Origin: Streptomyces sp. V2I9
GTDB lineage: Bacteria > Actinomycetota > Actinomycetes > Streptomycetales > Streptomycetaceae
Assembly (NCBI RefSeq): GCF_030817475.1
Contig: NZ_JAUSZJ010000002.1
Coordinates: 6,834,626-6,898,625 of the forward strand
Direction: 5' to 3'
DNA length: 64,000 nucleotides
The notes beneath the pieces were generated by a model, which was not told where the DNA came from, searched no databases, and saw only the letters and a list, made by a program, of their open reading frames with translations. Made by a program: the position numbers and the translations under genes. Of the stretch, positions 55,873 to 64,000 are shown piece after piece; position 1 is the stretch's first letter; each line of letters begins with the position of its first letter.

Positions 55873-58800
55873 TTAATCCCGCCCACTGACAACGCGATCG
55901 AGTGCGGCCACGTCGAGGGTACGGGTGAGGAGGTGCAGGGGCGCGGCCCGGATTCCGGTCGACTCCGCCGCCTCCCAGTAGGCCGCCCCCGTGGCCGCGT
56001 CGACCAGGCCCCGGACGAGCGGGACAGCGGCCCCCGACGCGTGGAGAAGGGATTCGAGGCGGCACGACGCGATGGTGTCCGGCACCATCGGCCGGGCCAG
56101 GTAGCCGGCCACCGCGGCGGCCGGCAGACCCTCGGCCGGCCGTTGTCGTACGGTTCCGGCGCTCAGCAGCCCGCCGCCGACGATCATGACGTCCTTCGTC
56201 CGGTCCATCCGCTCGAAGGCCCGCGCCGTGTCGAAGCAGTGCGGGAACGAGTCGTCGACCACCGTCGTCCCCGGTGCCAGGCGGTCGACGTCCAGGAGCG
56301 CGCCGCCGCCCCCGCCGACCGCCGCGACGATCAGACCGGCCCCGTACACCGCGTCGGGGAGCCCGTGGCCCTCCGACTCGACCACCTCCACGTCCTCGAC
56401 GAGGCGGCGTTCCAGCAGGCTTTCGGCCAGCTCTTTCAGGCGCGGCCCGCTGCCCGGCGCGTCGCAGAGCAGCAGACGGGCGGGCGGCCGCTGGGCACGG
56501 GTGAGCAGCAACTCCAGCGAGGACGAGCCGATCGAGCCGAGCCCCACGAACGCGACGGTGAGAGCGCTCAGCCGCCGCCCGGTCGCGTCGAGCGCGGCGT
56601 GCACGGTCCGGACGACGGACACGACGGTCGTCGCGTGACCGGTGGTGAGAGCGGGGACGGCGGCCCCGGTGGTGCCGAGTTCCCGCAGGACGTCGAAGCC
56701 GTAGCCGGTGAGGGAGGGGATCATGCCGGCGAGGGACACCGCCCGCGCACCGAGCGACCCGGCGAGCTCCACGCCTCGCGCGGTGTGTCCGAGGAGGTTC
56801 CCGTCGGAGGCCAGTTCGTCCGCGAACACCGGCACGCCGACGAAGCCCGACCGGCCCAGCGGGGTGCCGAGCGTCTCCAGGTGCCGGGGCTGTCCGGCAG
56901 GGAACAACAGGGCCCGCAACTCCTCCCGCCGCAGGGCCGCTCGGGGCAGCCCCGCCATCCGGGCGAGGTCGGCCGGGGACGGCAGATAGCCGATGAGCGC
57001 GGCGTCCAGCCGTTCGCCCCCGCCCACGTCCGGTCGGTCCGGGTCCCGGCCCTTCCGGACCGGCCGTGGTACGTCCCGCCGGTCCGGGCGAGCGTCCCGT
57101 CGGCCCCGGCCCGAGGGCCGCGGCCTCTCCGGGGGCCCGGAGACGGGGCCGGGCCCGGCCCAGGCCGCCGCCTCCACGAGACCGTCGCGCACCGTGCCCG
57201 CGAGCGCGGCCAGCGTCCGCGGGGTGAACGCCGTCGCCGCCGCGCGGACGGTGATCCGCAGTCGCCCCCCTTCCGGCGCGGCCGCCAGGAACACGTCCGT
57301 ACCGGCCGGAGGCGGTGTGAACACGCTGTCGCCGTCCTCCCCGACGACGGTCAGCGTCCGGCCGCCCACCGGGCCCAGGGCGGAGAAGTCCAGGGAGGTG
57401 AAGAAGAACTGCGAGGTCAGCGGCAGCCCGTTGGGCAGCGACGGAACTGCCCCCTCGTATGCCCGCGCCTCGGCCGCCTCGGTGGCGACGCGCCGCAGAT
57501 CGTCGTCGAAGCCGGCGTCGTCGGGCCGCCCGGACGCCGGACCCGCCGGGCGCAGCGGCACGGCCGTGGCGAACGGCCCGAACACCCGGTGCGCGTCGGG
57601 CAGGGCGTGGTCCCGGCCGCTCACCGCGAGGCCGAGCACCAGATCCGCCCGGCCTGTCGCCGCGACGAGGGCCCGGTAGTAGGCGGTGAGCACCGGGACG
57701 TACAGGCTCGATCCGCTGTGGACGGCGGCGAGTCCGCGCAGCGCCGACACCTGGTCGGCCTTGAGCGTGAAACCGTGGGTGTGGAACAGCGGGTCCGGTC
57801 CGGGGAGCCGGCCCGCGCCGGTGTCCGTCGTCGTGCCGGCGGAGAGCACCGGCGGCACGTAGGGCGTGCTGAGCCGCGTCCACCGGTCCACGCCCGCCGG
57901 GGCGGGGCAGGCCGTCACGGGATTCTCGGCCGGGGCCTGCGCCGCGTCGGCGTCCGACCGCGCCGCGAGGTGGGCGGCGTGGTCGTGGAACGTGCTGCGC
58001 AGCGGCGCCGAGGCCGGTGCGCCGCCGTCCGCCAGGGCGTCGTACACGGTCGTCAGCTCGCGGATCAGGAGCGCGGCGCTGTAGCCGTCGCCGATGATGT
58101 GATGCGCGTGCGCGACCAGCACGTGCTCCTCGGGTGCGACGGTGAGCACCCGCAGCCGCAGCAGAGGCCAGGCCCAGGGTTCGAAGCGGCGCGCCCGCTC
58201 GGCGGCGGCCCGCTCCTCCACCTGCTCCGGGCCGGTCAGGGTCTCGAAGTCGACCGGCAGGCGCAGGGAGGACGGAAGCTCCTGCTGGACGGCCGGACGG
58301 GCTCCTGCCGGGAAGACGGTGCGCAGCATCGGATGGCGGGCGACGAGCGTGTCCACCGCGCTCTGGAAACGGGCCCGGTCCAGGCGCCCGTGCAGCCGGA
58401 TCCGGGTGAGCCAGGACGAGGTCGCTCCCGGCGCGATGGCCTCGGCCAGCAGGAAGCCCCGCTGGGTCGGGGTGAGCGGGTGGGGCGGCGGAGCCGTGGC
58501 CGGTCCGGGGCCCGCGGCGCGGCCCGGCACCTCGTGGTCGCGCGCGGAGGCGTCCGGCCCGCGGTCCGCGCCCGCGTCCGCCGACGCGTCCAGAGCGGAC
58601 GCGAGCGACGCGAGGGTCCGGTGACGGTAGATCACCGTGGGCCGGGGGAGCGGCCCGCCCTGCTTCTCCAGGCGGGCGAACACCTCCAGTACGAGCAGGG
58701 AGTCGCCTCCCAGGACGAAGAAGTCGTCCTCGCGGCACACGTCGTCGGTCCGGAGCAGGGCGGACCAGACGGCGGCCAGCCGGACCTCGGTCGGGGTACG

Positions 58801-61800
58801 GGGCGCTGTGCGCGGGGCCGGGCGCGACGGGGACGCCGTACGGGACGGCTGGGGCGTTCGGCCGTCGGCCGAACCCGCGCCGGCAGCGGACTCCGTGACC
58901 GCCTCGGCGGCTGCCCCGCCCGTCCCGGCCCCGCCGGACGGTTCCCGGAGGTCCAGGAGTACGCGCCGGTCGATCTTGCCGGTGCCCGTCAGCGGCATCC
59001 TGCCGATCCGGGTGATCCGCGACGGAAGCATGTACGGGGGCAGCGACTGCGCGAGATGGAGGCGGAGCGCCGCGGCGTCCGCGCCGCGACCCGGGGTCAC
59101 GAAAGCGGCCAGCCGCCCGTCCAGGACGAGGACGGCGGCGTGGGCGACCTCCGGATGGGTCTGGAGCACCGCCTCGACCTCGCCCGGCTCGACCCGGTTG
59201 CCGCGGATCTTCACCTGGTCGTCCAGCCTCCCGAGGAATTCCAGGACGCCGTCCGCGGAGCACCGCACGCGGTCACCGCTGCGGTACCAGCGACGTCCGG
59301 CCAGCACCGTGAACGCCGCCTCGTTCAGGTCCGGTTCGCCGAGGTAGCCCGCGGTCAGGCCGATACCGGAGATCAGGAGTTCGCCGGCATCGCCGGGCCT
59401 ACGGGGCTCACCGCCGGGCCCGGCGACCCTCACCTCCGTACCCGAGACCGGGCGGCCGATGGGGAGTCGCCGCACCTCGTCGCCGGGCCGGGACCGGATG
59501 ATGTGGCAGCTCGTGTTGATGGTCGCCTCGGTCGGCCCGTACAGGTTGGCGATCTGCTGCCCGTCGCCGAAGAAGTCGAACCAGCGGCGGACATGGGCCG
59601 GTGACAGCGCCTCGCCCCCGACATGGATCCACCGGAGCGCGGACAGGTCCGGCCGAGGCGCGCCGCGCCGTACCCGTTCCTCGGACGCGCCCAGGAGCTG
59701 TTCCCAGAGCGTGGGGACGGAGCTCCAGACGGTGATCCGGCTCCGCTCGACGTGCGTCAGCAGCCGGTCGGGGTCGCGCAGCAGGTCCCGGTCCACGGTG
59801 ACCACGGTGGCGCCGACGAGCAGCGGGGCGAGGAGCTGGCGGACGGAGGCGTCGAAGCAGGGTGACGCGGTCTGGGCGAGCCGGTCGTGCTCGTCGTAGC
59901 CGAAGGTGGCGACGGCCCAGTCGAGGTAGTTCTCCATCGACCGGTGGGTGATCGGCACGGCCTTGGGCCGCCCGGTCGACCCGGATGTGAAGATCACGTA
60001 CGCGATGCCGTCGGCGTCGGCCGGCCGATCGGGTACGGGGCCCCCGCCGGGTTGCGCGGCGGGCTGCCGGGCCGTGTCCGCCGGGAAGGGGCCGTGGCCG
60101 CCCGTGGCATCCGGGGCACTCCGGACAAGCGGCGTCACCTCGTCGACGCACACGAGGGTGACGTCGCCGAGCGACGCGCCCACCGCCCGCGTGGCGGCGT
60201 GGCAGAGCACCGCGCGGGCCCCCGAGCGCGTGAGCTGGTCCGCCAGGCGCGCGGTCGGGTGGCCGGCGTCCAGCGGAACCCAGCCCGCCCCGGCGCGCAG
60301 GGTCGCCACGACCGACACGACGGTGTAGGCGCCGGGCTCGGTGAGCAGACCCACGAGGCTCCCCGGAATCACGCCACGGGCGAGGAGAACGGCCGCGAGG
60401 GCATGGGAAGCGCGGTCGAGTTCGGCGTACGTCAGGGTGGCGTCGCCCGTGTCGACGGCGATCGCGTCCGGCGTGGCCCGGAACCGCTCGATCAATCGCC
60501 TTACCAGCGTGGCCCTGCCGGTCTCCGGGCAGTGGCCACCGGCCTCCACGGGAACCGGTGCCGTGCGGCCGGAACCCTCGCTCCCGCCCTCGGACAGCGG
60601 TCCTCCGGGCGCGCCGGGTTCCGGCCGGGCGTCGGGAAGGAGTGGCGCTCCGGGCCGGACCAGAGCGGTCAACGCGTCGTGGAATTCGCGGTCCAGCCGG
60701 GCCACCGTCTCCGGATCGAAGAGCCGGACGGGAAAGTTCCACGAGAAGCGCAGGACGGACTCGTCCTGCCAGCACAGCAGGGTCAGGCGCGTCGCGGCGG
60801 TGGCGGTGCCCGCGGCGGTCGGCCGCACGCTCACCGGGCACCGTCCGTCGAGAGCGACGGGGAAGCGCGAGAAGCTGAAACCGGCCGGGGACACCGTCCG
60901 GGGTCCCGCACCGGACGGGTCGGCCGGCAGCAGCCGCGCCAGGTCCGGACTCGTGAGGCTCGCGTGCTGTTCGCACTCCAGCCAGATCTCCGCCAGCCGC
61001 CCGGCCAGGGCGTCCACCGGCTCCTCCGGGCCCGTCGAGCACAGCAGGGGGAGGGAGTCGGCGAGCGGCCCCACGAGCCGCTCCAGGCCCGGCCGTCGGT
61101 GGTCCCGCCGGGCGCGAGCGACGTTCACCGCGATGTCCCGCTGCCCGCTCCACCGGGCCAGACAGCGCACGTGCACGGCGAGGAGCAGATGGAACAGGCT
61201 CACCCCGCGAGCGGCGGCCCGCTCCTCCAGCGCGGCGGTCAGCGCCGCGTCGAGGGCGCTCTGACGCGTGGCGATGGGCGCGGCGGGGAGGGCGGAGGGA
61301 TCACCGTCGTACGGCAGGCGCAGCGGTTCGCGGCGGGAGGCCAGCCGCTCCGCCCAGTACCGCCGGTCGACGTCGAGGGCCGTGGGTCCGTCGGCGGAGG
61401 ACGGCTCGGTGGCGGCAGCGGCCGCGTACGCCGCGAAGCCGGCGTCGGGTGCGGGCAGACGCGGGTCCTCGCCGTGGACGAGTGCGGTGTAGAGCGTCCA
61501 CAGCTCCCCGGCCAGGACGTTGAGGCTGTAGCCGTCACCGGCCGCATGGTGGATCACCAGGACCAGATGGGACAGCTCCGCGCTCTCACGGGCGAGGACC
61601 GCGCGCACGGGCGGCTCGGCGGAGAGGTCGAACGGCCGGTTGCACAGGTCCGTCTCCACCTGCTCGATACGGCCGGAGAGCTCACGCACCTCGTACCAGT
61701 CGAAGAGCGCGGAGGGCGGCGCGACGTACTGTGCCGGGCCGGTCCCGTCCCCGGTGTCCGCGGCGTTGTCGATACGGACCCGCAGCATGGGGTGCCGGTC

Positions 61801-64000
61801 GGCGAGGGCGGCGAGCGCGCGGCCCAGGAGCCCGGTGTCCAGGGGGCCCCGGACGGTCTGCCGGACGTAGCCGTGCGCGGGTATGTCCGGGTGGAGCCGG
61901 CTGCCGGTGAGCAGGGCCAGTTGGACGGGGGTGAGCGGGAACGAGCGCCCCTCCGGCACCGGGGATGGGGTGGCCGGGGAGACGGGCGCCGGGGAGGGGG
62001 AGGGCGTGGTGTCGAGGTACGCGGCCAGTTCGGCGACGGTCCGGTACTCGAAGAAGAGCGTGGCGGGCAGAGTCCTGCCCAGCTCCCGTTCGAGCTGCCG
62101 GACGAGATCGACGGCGGCGAGCGAGTCCAGCCCGAGCGCGAGGAACGACGCGTCGTCGGGGACGGTGGCGTCGGGCAGTCGCAGCGCCGAAGCCAGCAGC
62201 CGACGGAGCAACGCGGCGGTCGGAGTACGGGGTTCGGCCCCCGTGCGCGCCGTCCCCGGCGCGGGAGCTCCGGTGGCGGGGGCCCGGTGCGCGGCGGCCG
62301 GGCCGGTCGCGGGGTGCGCTCCCGCGACGCCCGCCGTCCCGGTCGGCGGCGGGGAGAGGTCCGGTTCCGGCGACGGCGACAGGTCGGCGAGCAGGAGCTG
62401 TGCGGCGTCGACGCCGCACGCCGTACGGAGCGCGGCCAGCGCGGGAGCGAGGGCGACCGGACGGCTTCCGCCGCTCCGCACGCCGGCGGAACCCGCCCCG
62501 GAGCCCCAGTCCGACGCCATGCCCGTCCCGGCCACCGCCGCGAGGTTCACGGAGAGCCAGCGCCGTCCGGCGTGCCGCTCCGAGGCGGCGAACGCGTCGA
62601 GGAAGGCGTTGGCTCCGGCGTAGTCGCCGAGCGCTCCCGCCAGGCCGGGCAGCACGGCGCTGACGGAGGAGAACGCGACACGCACCGCCGGGTCGAGCCC
62701 GTGCCGGCGCAGGGCGAGCGAGAGCAGCAGGGCGCCCCGCGTCTTCGCGGCCAAGGCGTCCGACGTCTCCTCGGCGCGCCGGTTCCTCAGGGGCGCCGGG
62801 CGTACCACACCGGCGGCGTGGAAGAGGGCGTCGAGACGGGGCAGTTCCGCGACGAGCGCGTCGACGTCCCGCTCCACCGAGACGTCGGCGGCGCGGTAGC
62901 GCACGGTCGCACCCAGCGAACGTAGTTCCTCGGTCAGCCCGGCGGGCGGCCGGGGGGAACGTCCGGTGAGGACGAGGGTCGGGCGGCCCCGGCCCGCGAG
63001 TTCGCGCGCGAGCGCGGCACCGATCCCGCCGCCGCCCCCGGTGATGAGGAACGTGCCGTCGGGCGGCAACGGCGACCGGACGGCCGCTGCCGCAGGCGGT
63101 GCCGTGGTGTCGTGCGCCACCGGTGCGAAACGGCGGGTGAGCCTGCGGCCACCGCGCCAGGCGACGGTGGCGGCCCCGCCCGGGACACCGTCGGCTCCGA
63201 GCTCGGCGAGCACGGCGGCCAGGCGCTGCGACGGAGTGTCCGACGAACAGAGGTCGACCGCGGCGGCGACCGCGCCCTCGGTCTCCTGCGGGAGAGCCAG
63301 AAGAAGGCCGCCGAGGACGGCGTGGGCGGGACGAGGCCGCTCCCGCGCACTCCCGGTGGCGTGCACATCCTCGGTCAGCACCAGCAGCCTGCCCGCACGC
63401 GTTTCGTCGAACCGGGCCAGGGCCTCGTCGAAGGCGGCCACCGCGACCTCCTGCGCCCGCCCGAGAGCGTGGGCCGTGTCCTGGTCGGGAGCGGGCCCGG
63501 CCACCAGCACCACGGTGTCCGGCGGTCCCTCGCCCGGTGCGTGCATCCGGATGCCCTCGGCGGAGAGCTGGGAGGCGAGCCGCCCCACGGACGCGGCATC
63601 GGGCCCGGTCAGCAGCACCGAACGTACGCCGCCCCCCGCCGGGCCGGGCAGGGGGACTTCCTCCCAGAGGACCCGGTGCAGCAGCGGGTTCGCGGGCGGA
63701 ACGGCCCAGTACCGGCTGCGCTGGAAGGGGTAGGTGGGCAGCAGAATCCGGCGATGTCCCGCGTCCAGCGCGCTCCGGTCCAGCGGAACGCCGAGCGACC
63801 AGAGACGTCCGACCGTTCCCAGCAGGTCCCCGCGCCCGCCCGGTTCATCGACCTGCTCGGCGGCGGCGTCCGGCCGGGCGGCGGAGCGGCCTGGCAGGGC
63901 GCACACCACCGTGAACGCACGGTCCGCGCCGGACGCGTCGGACACCTCGGACGCGTGGGCAACCTCGGACGCACCGGACACCTCGGACGGGCCGGGCGCA
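55873..64000 (-). CDS. Hybrid PKS/NRPS megasynthase (KR-ACP-C-A-PCP-C) with C-terminal acyl-ACP-reductase-like domain, 5' partial
   Basis: At least 2,702 residues; the 5' end lies beyond the window. Numbered from the GTG at 63981: post-AT linker (about 20-95, LPTYPFQRSRYW), KR (about 100-510, ITGGGGGIGAALA, catalytic Ser and Tyr in FSSVSAV...GDYAGANAF), ACP (about 585-655, GLDSL), C domain (HHAAGDG, about 812), A domain (about 1130-1660, FTSGSTGRPKA, LYGPTEA, GTGKIDRR), PCP (GGDSLL, about 1758), and a second C domain (HHIIGDG, about 1962). A charged linker (about 2290-2340) follows, then a Rossmann reductase (VGLGSIGSSS, about 2480). This last domain resembles cyanobacterial acyl-ACP reductase, including LTTGHATTV and ASCRLESLL around a Cys near 2640. 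It would release the chain as an aldehyde. Confidence 0.85.
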   Translation of the reverse strand, partial: APGPSEVSGASEVAHASEVSDASGADRAFTVVCALPGRSAARPDAAAEQVDEPGGRGDLLGTVGRLWSLGVPLDRSALDAGHRRILLPTYPFQRSRYWAVPPANPLLHRVLWEEVPLPGPAGGGVRSVLLTGPDAASVGRLASQLSAEGIRMHAPGEGPPDTVVLVAGPAPDQDTAHALGRAQEVAVAAFDEALARFDETRAGRLLVLTEDVHATGSARERPRPAHAVLGGLLLALPQETEGAVAAAVDLCSSDTPSQRLAAVLAELGADGVPGGAATVAWRGGRRLTRRFAPVAHDTTAPPAAAAVRSPLPPDGTFLITGGGGGIGAALARELAGRGRPTLVLTGRSPRPPAGLTEELRSLGATVRYRAADVSVERDVDALVAELPRLDALFHAAGVVRPAPLRNRRAEETSDALAAKTRGALLLSLALRRHGLDPAVRVAFSSVSAVLPGLAGALGDYAGANAFLDAFAASERHAGRRWLSVNLAAVAGTGMASDWGSGAGSAGVRSGGSRPVALAPALAALRTACGVDAAQLLLADLSPSPEPDLSPPPTGTAGVAGAHPATGPAAAHRAPATGAPAPGTARTGAEPRTPTAALLRRLLASALRLPDATVPDDASFLALGLDSLAAVDLVRQLERELGRTLPATLFFEYRTVAELAAYLDTTPSPSPAPVSPATPSPVPEGRSFPLTPVQLALLTGSRLHPDIPAHGYVRQTVRGPLDTGLLGRALAALADRHPMLRVRIDNAADTGDGTGPAQYVAPPSALFDWYEVRELSGRIEQVETDLCNRPFDLSAEPPVRAVLARESAELSHLVLVIHHAAGDGYSLNVLAGELWTLYTALVHGEDPRLPAPDAGFAAYAAAAATEPSSADGPTALDVDRRYWAERLASRREPLRLPYDGDPSALPAAPIATRQSALDAALTAALEERAAARGVSLFHLLLAVHVRCLARWSGQRDIAVNVARARRDHRRPGLERLVGPLADSLPLLCSTGPEEPVDALAGRLAEIWLECEQHASLTSPDLARLLPADPSGAGPRTVSPAGFSFSRFPVALDGRCPVSVRPTAAGTATAATRLTLLCWQDESVLRFSWNFPVRLFDPETVARLDREFHDALTALVRPGAPLLPDARPEPGAPGGPLSEGGSEGSGRTAPVPVEAGGHCPETGRATLVRRLIERFRATPDAIAVDTGDATLTYAELDRASHALAAVLLARGVIPGSLVGLLTEPGAYTVVSVVATLRAGAGWVPLDAGHPTARLADQLTRSGARAVLCHAATRAVGASLGDVTLVCVDEVTPLVRSAPDATGGHGPFPADTARQPAAQPGGGPVPDRPADADGIAYVIFTSGSTGRPKAVPITHRSMENYLDWAVATFGYDEHDRLAQTASPCFDASVRQLLAPLLVGATVVTVDRDLLRDPDRLLTHVERSRITVWSSVPTLWEQLLGASEERVRRGAPRPDLSALRWIHVGGEALSPAHVRRWFDFFGDGQQIANLYGPTEATINTSCHIIRSRPGDEVRRLPIGRPVSGTEVRVAGPGGEPRRPGDAGELLISGIGLTAGYLGEPDLNEAAFTVLAGRRWYRSGDRVRCSADGVLEFLGRLDDQVKIRGNRVEPGEVEAVLQTHPEVAHAAVLVLDGRLAAFVTPGRGADAAALRLHLAQSLPPYMLPSRITRIGRMPLTGTGKIDRRVLLDLREPSGGAGTGGAAAEAVTESAAGAGSADGRTPQPSRTASPSRPAPRTAPRTPTEVRLAAVWSALLRTDDVCREDDFFVLGGDSLLVLEVFARLEKQGGPLPRPTVIYRHRTLASLASALDASADAGADRGPDASARDHEVPGRAAGPGPATAPPPHPLTPTQRGFLLAEAIAPGATSSWLTRIRLHGRLDRARFQSAVDTLVARHPMLRTVFPAGARPAVQQELPSSLRLPVDFETLTGPEQVEERAAAERARRFEPWAWPLLRLRVLTVAPEEHVLVAHAHHIIGDGYSAALLIRELTTVYDALADGGAPASAPLRSTFHDHAAHLAARSDADAAQAPAENPVTACPAPAGVDRWTRLSTPYVPPVLSAGTTTDTGAGRLPGPDPLFHTHGFTLKADQVSALRGLAAVHSGSSLYVPVLTAYYRALVAATGRADLVLGLAVSGRDHALPDAHRVFGPFATAVPLRPAGPASGRPDDAGFDDDLRRVATEAAEARAYEGAVPSLPNGLPLTSQFFFTSLDFSALGPVGGRTLTVVGEDGDSVFTPPPAGTDVFLAAAPEGGRLRITVRAAATAFTPRTLAALAGTVRDGLVEAAAWAGPGPVSGPPERPRPSGRGRRDARPDRRDVPRPVRKGRDPDRPDVGGGERLDAALIGYLPSPADLARMAGLPRAALRREELRALLFPAGQPRHLETLGTPLGRSGFVGVPVFADELASDGNLLGHTARGVELAGSLGARAVSLAGMIPSLTGYGFDVLRELGTTGAAVPALTTGHATTVVSVVRTVHAALDATGRRLSALTVAFVGLGSIGSSSLELLLTRAQRPPARLLLCDAPGSGPRLKELAESLLERRLVEDVEVVESEGHGLPDAVYGAGLIVAAVGGGGGALLDVDRLAPGTTVVDDSFPHCFDTARAFERMDRTKDVMIVGGGLLSAGTVRQRPAEGLPAAAVAGYLARPMVPDTIASCRLESLLHASGAAVPLVRGLVDAATGAAYWEAAESTGIRAAPLHLLTRTLDVAALDRVVSGRD

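Noticed and set aside
53839..59604. A plus-strand open frame of 1,921 codons opposite the megasynthase and VWA genes
   Set aside because: Pure Arg/Pro/Gly-rich translation with no family likeness. It arises because GC-rich codons leave the opposite strand without stops.

Overview
The window is very GC-rich. Most genes start at ATG or GTG behind a purine-rich ribosome-binding site. The gene content (orphan CvnD-type GTPase, SpoIIE-type phosphatases, a LAXTG sortase substrate, MptB, an orphan ctaD, a large PKS/NRPS gene) points to a Streptomyces chromosome or a close relative. Both edges cut through genes: the C-terminal end of an unknown protein on the left (1-366), and a giant PKS/NRPS gene running off the right end (55873-64000).

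Layout. 1-9.4 kb: a DUF2945 gene followed by a truncated DUF488 gene, an exported amidase, a SWIM zinc-finger/SNF2 helicase pair with overlapping genes, an MpaB-type oxygenase and a methyltransferase. 10-20 kb: regulators and house genes (orphan CvnD GTPase, PPOX-fold protein, roadblock protein, DUF6397-like protein, acetyltransferase, LAETG surface protein, PAS-GAF-phosphatase-kinase protein, hydroxyisobutyryl-CoA hydrolase, pentapeptide protein). 20-24 kb: an NADP/F420-type oxidoreductase and an orphan cytochrome oxidase subunit I, divergent, with a sigma-R-like promoter on each strand between them. 24-30 kb: a glyoxalase-fold protein with a perfect 30-bp internal duplication, an ECF sigma factor fused through a membrane segment to a CAP/SCP domain, and a MASE1 sensor next to a phosphatase. 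30-41 kb: an unusual tRNA-Trp, MptB, an ABC-F resistance-type protein with a long leader, YciO, two tandem CBS/DUF21 membrane proteins, and a MerR regulator whose DNA-binding wing holds seven copies of a hexanucleotide.

43-48.3 kb looks like a decayed sugar locus, possibly for glycosaminoglycans. A polysaccharide lyase 8 gene has lost its 5' part and abuts the last 38 codons of an ABC sugar permease. Further on, an alkaline-phosphatase fragment abuts a HAD-hydrolase fragment. A class II aldolase and a SIS-domain sugar-phosphate protein remain intact under a strong promoter with in-phase direct repeats.

48.4-55.8 kb is a tight five-gene operon: SWIM zinc finger, a 465-aa protein, VWA, MoxR-type AAA+ ATPase, and a 948-aa DUF5682-like protein. 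It ends in a perfect terminator hairpin. Its biochemical role is not known to me, and it is one of two candidates here for an undescribed system. The other is the PKS/NRPS just upstream (KR-ACP-C-A-PCP-C), whose C-terminus is not a thioesterase or standard reductase domain. It looks like a cyanobacterial-type acyl-ACP reductase, including the position of the catalytic cysteine. All domain assignments were made by eye, without database searches.
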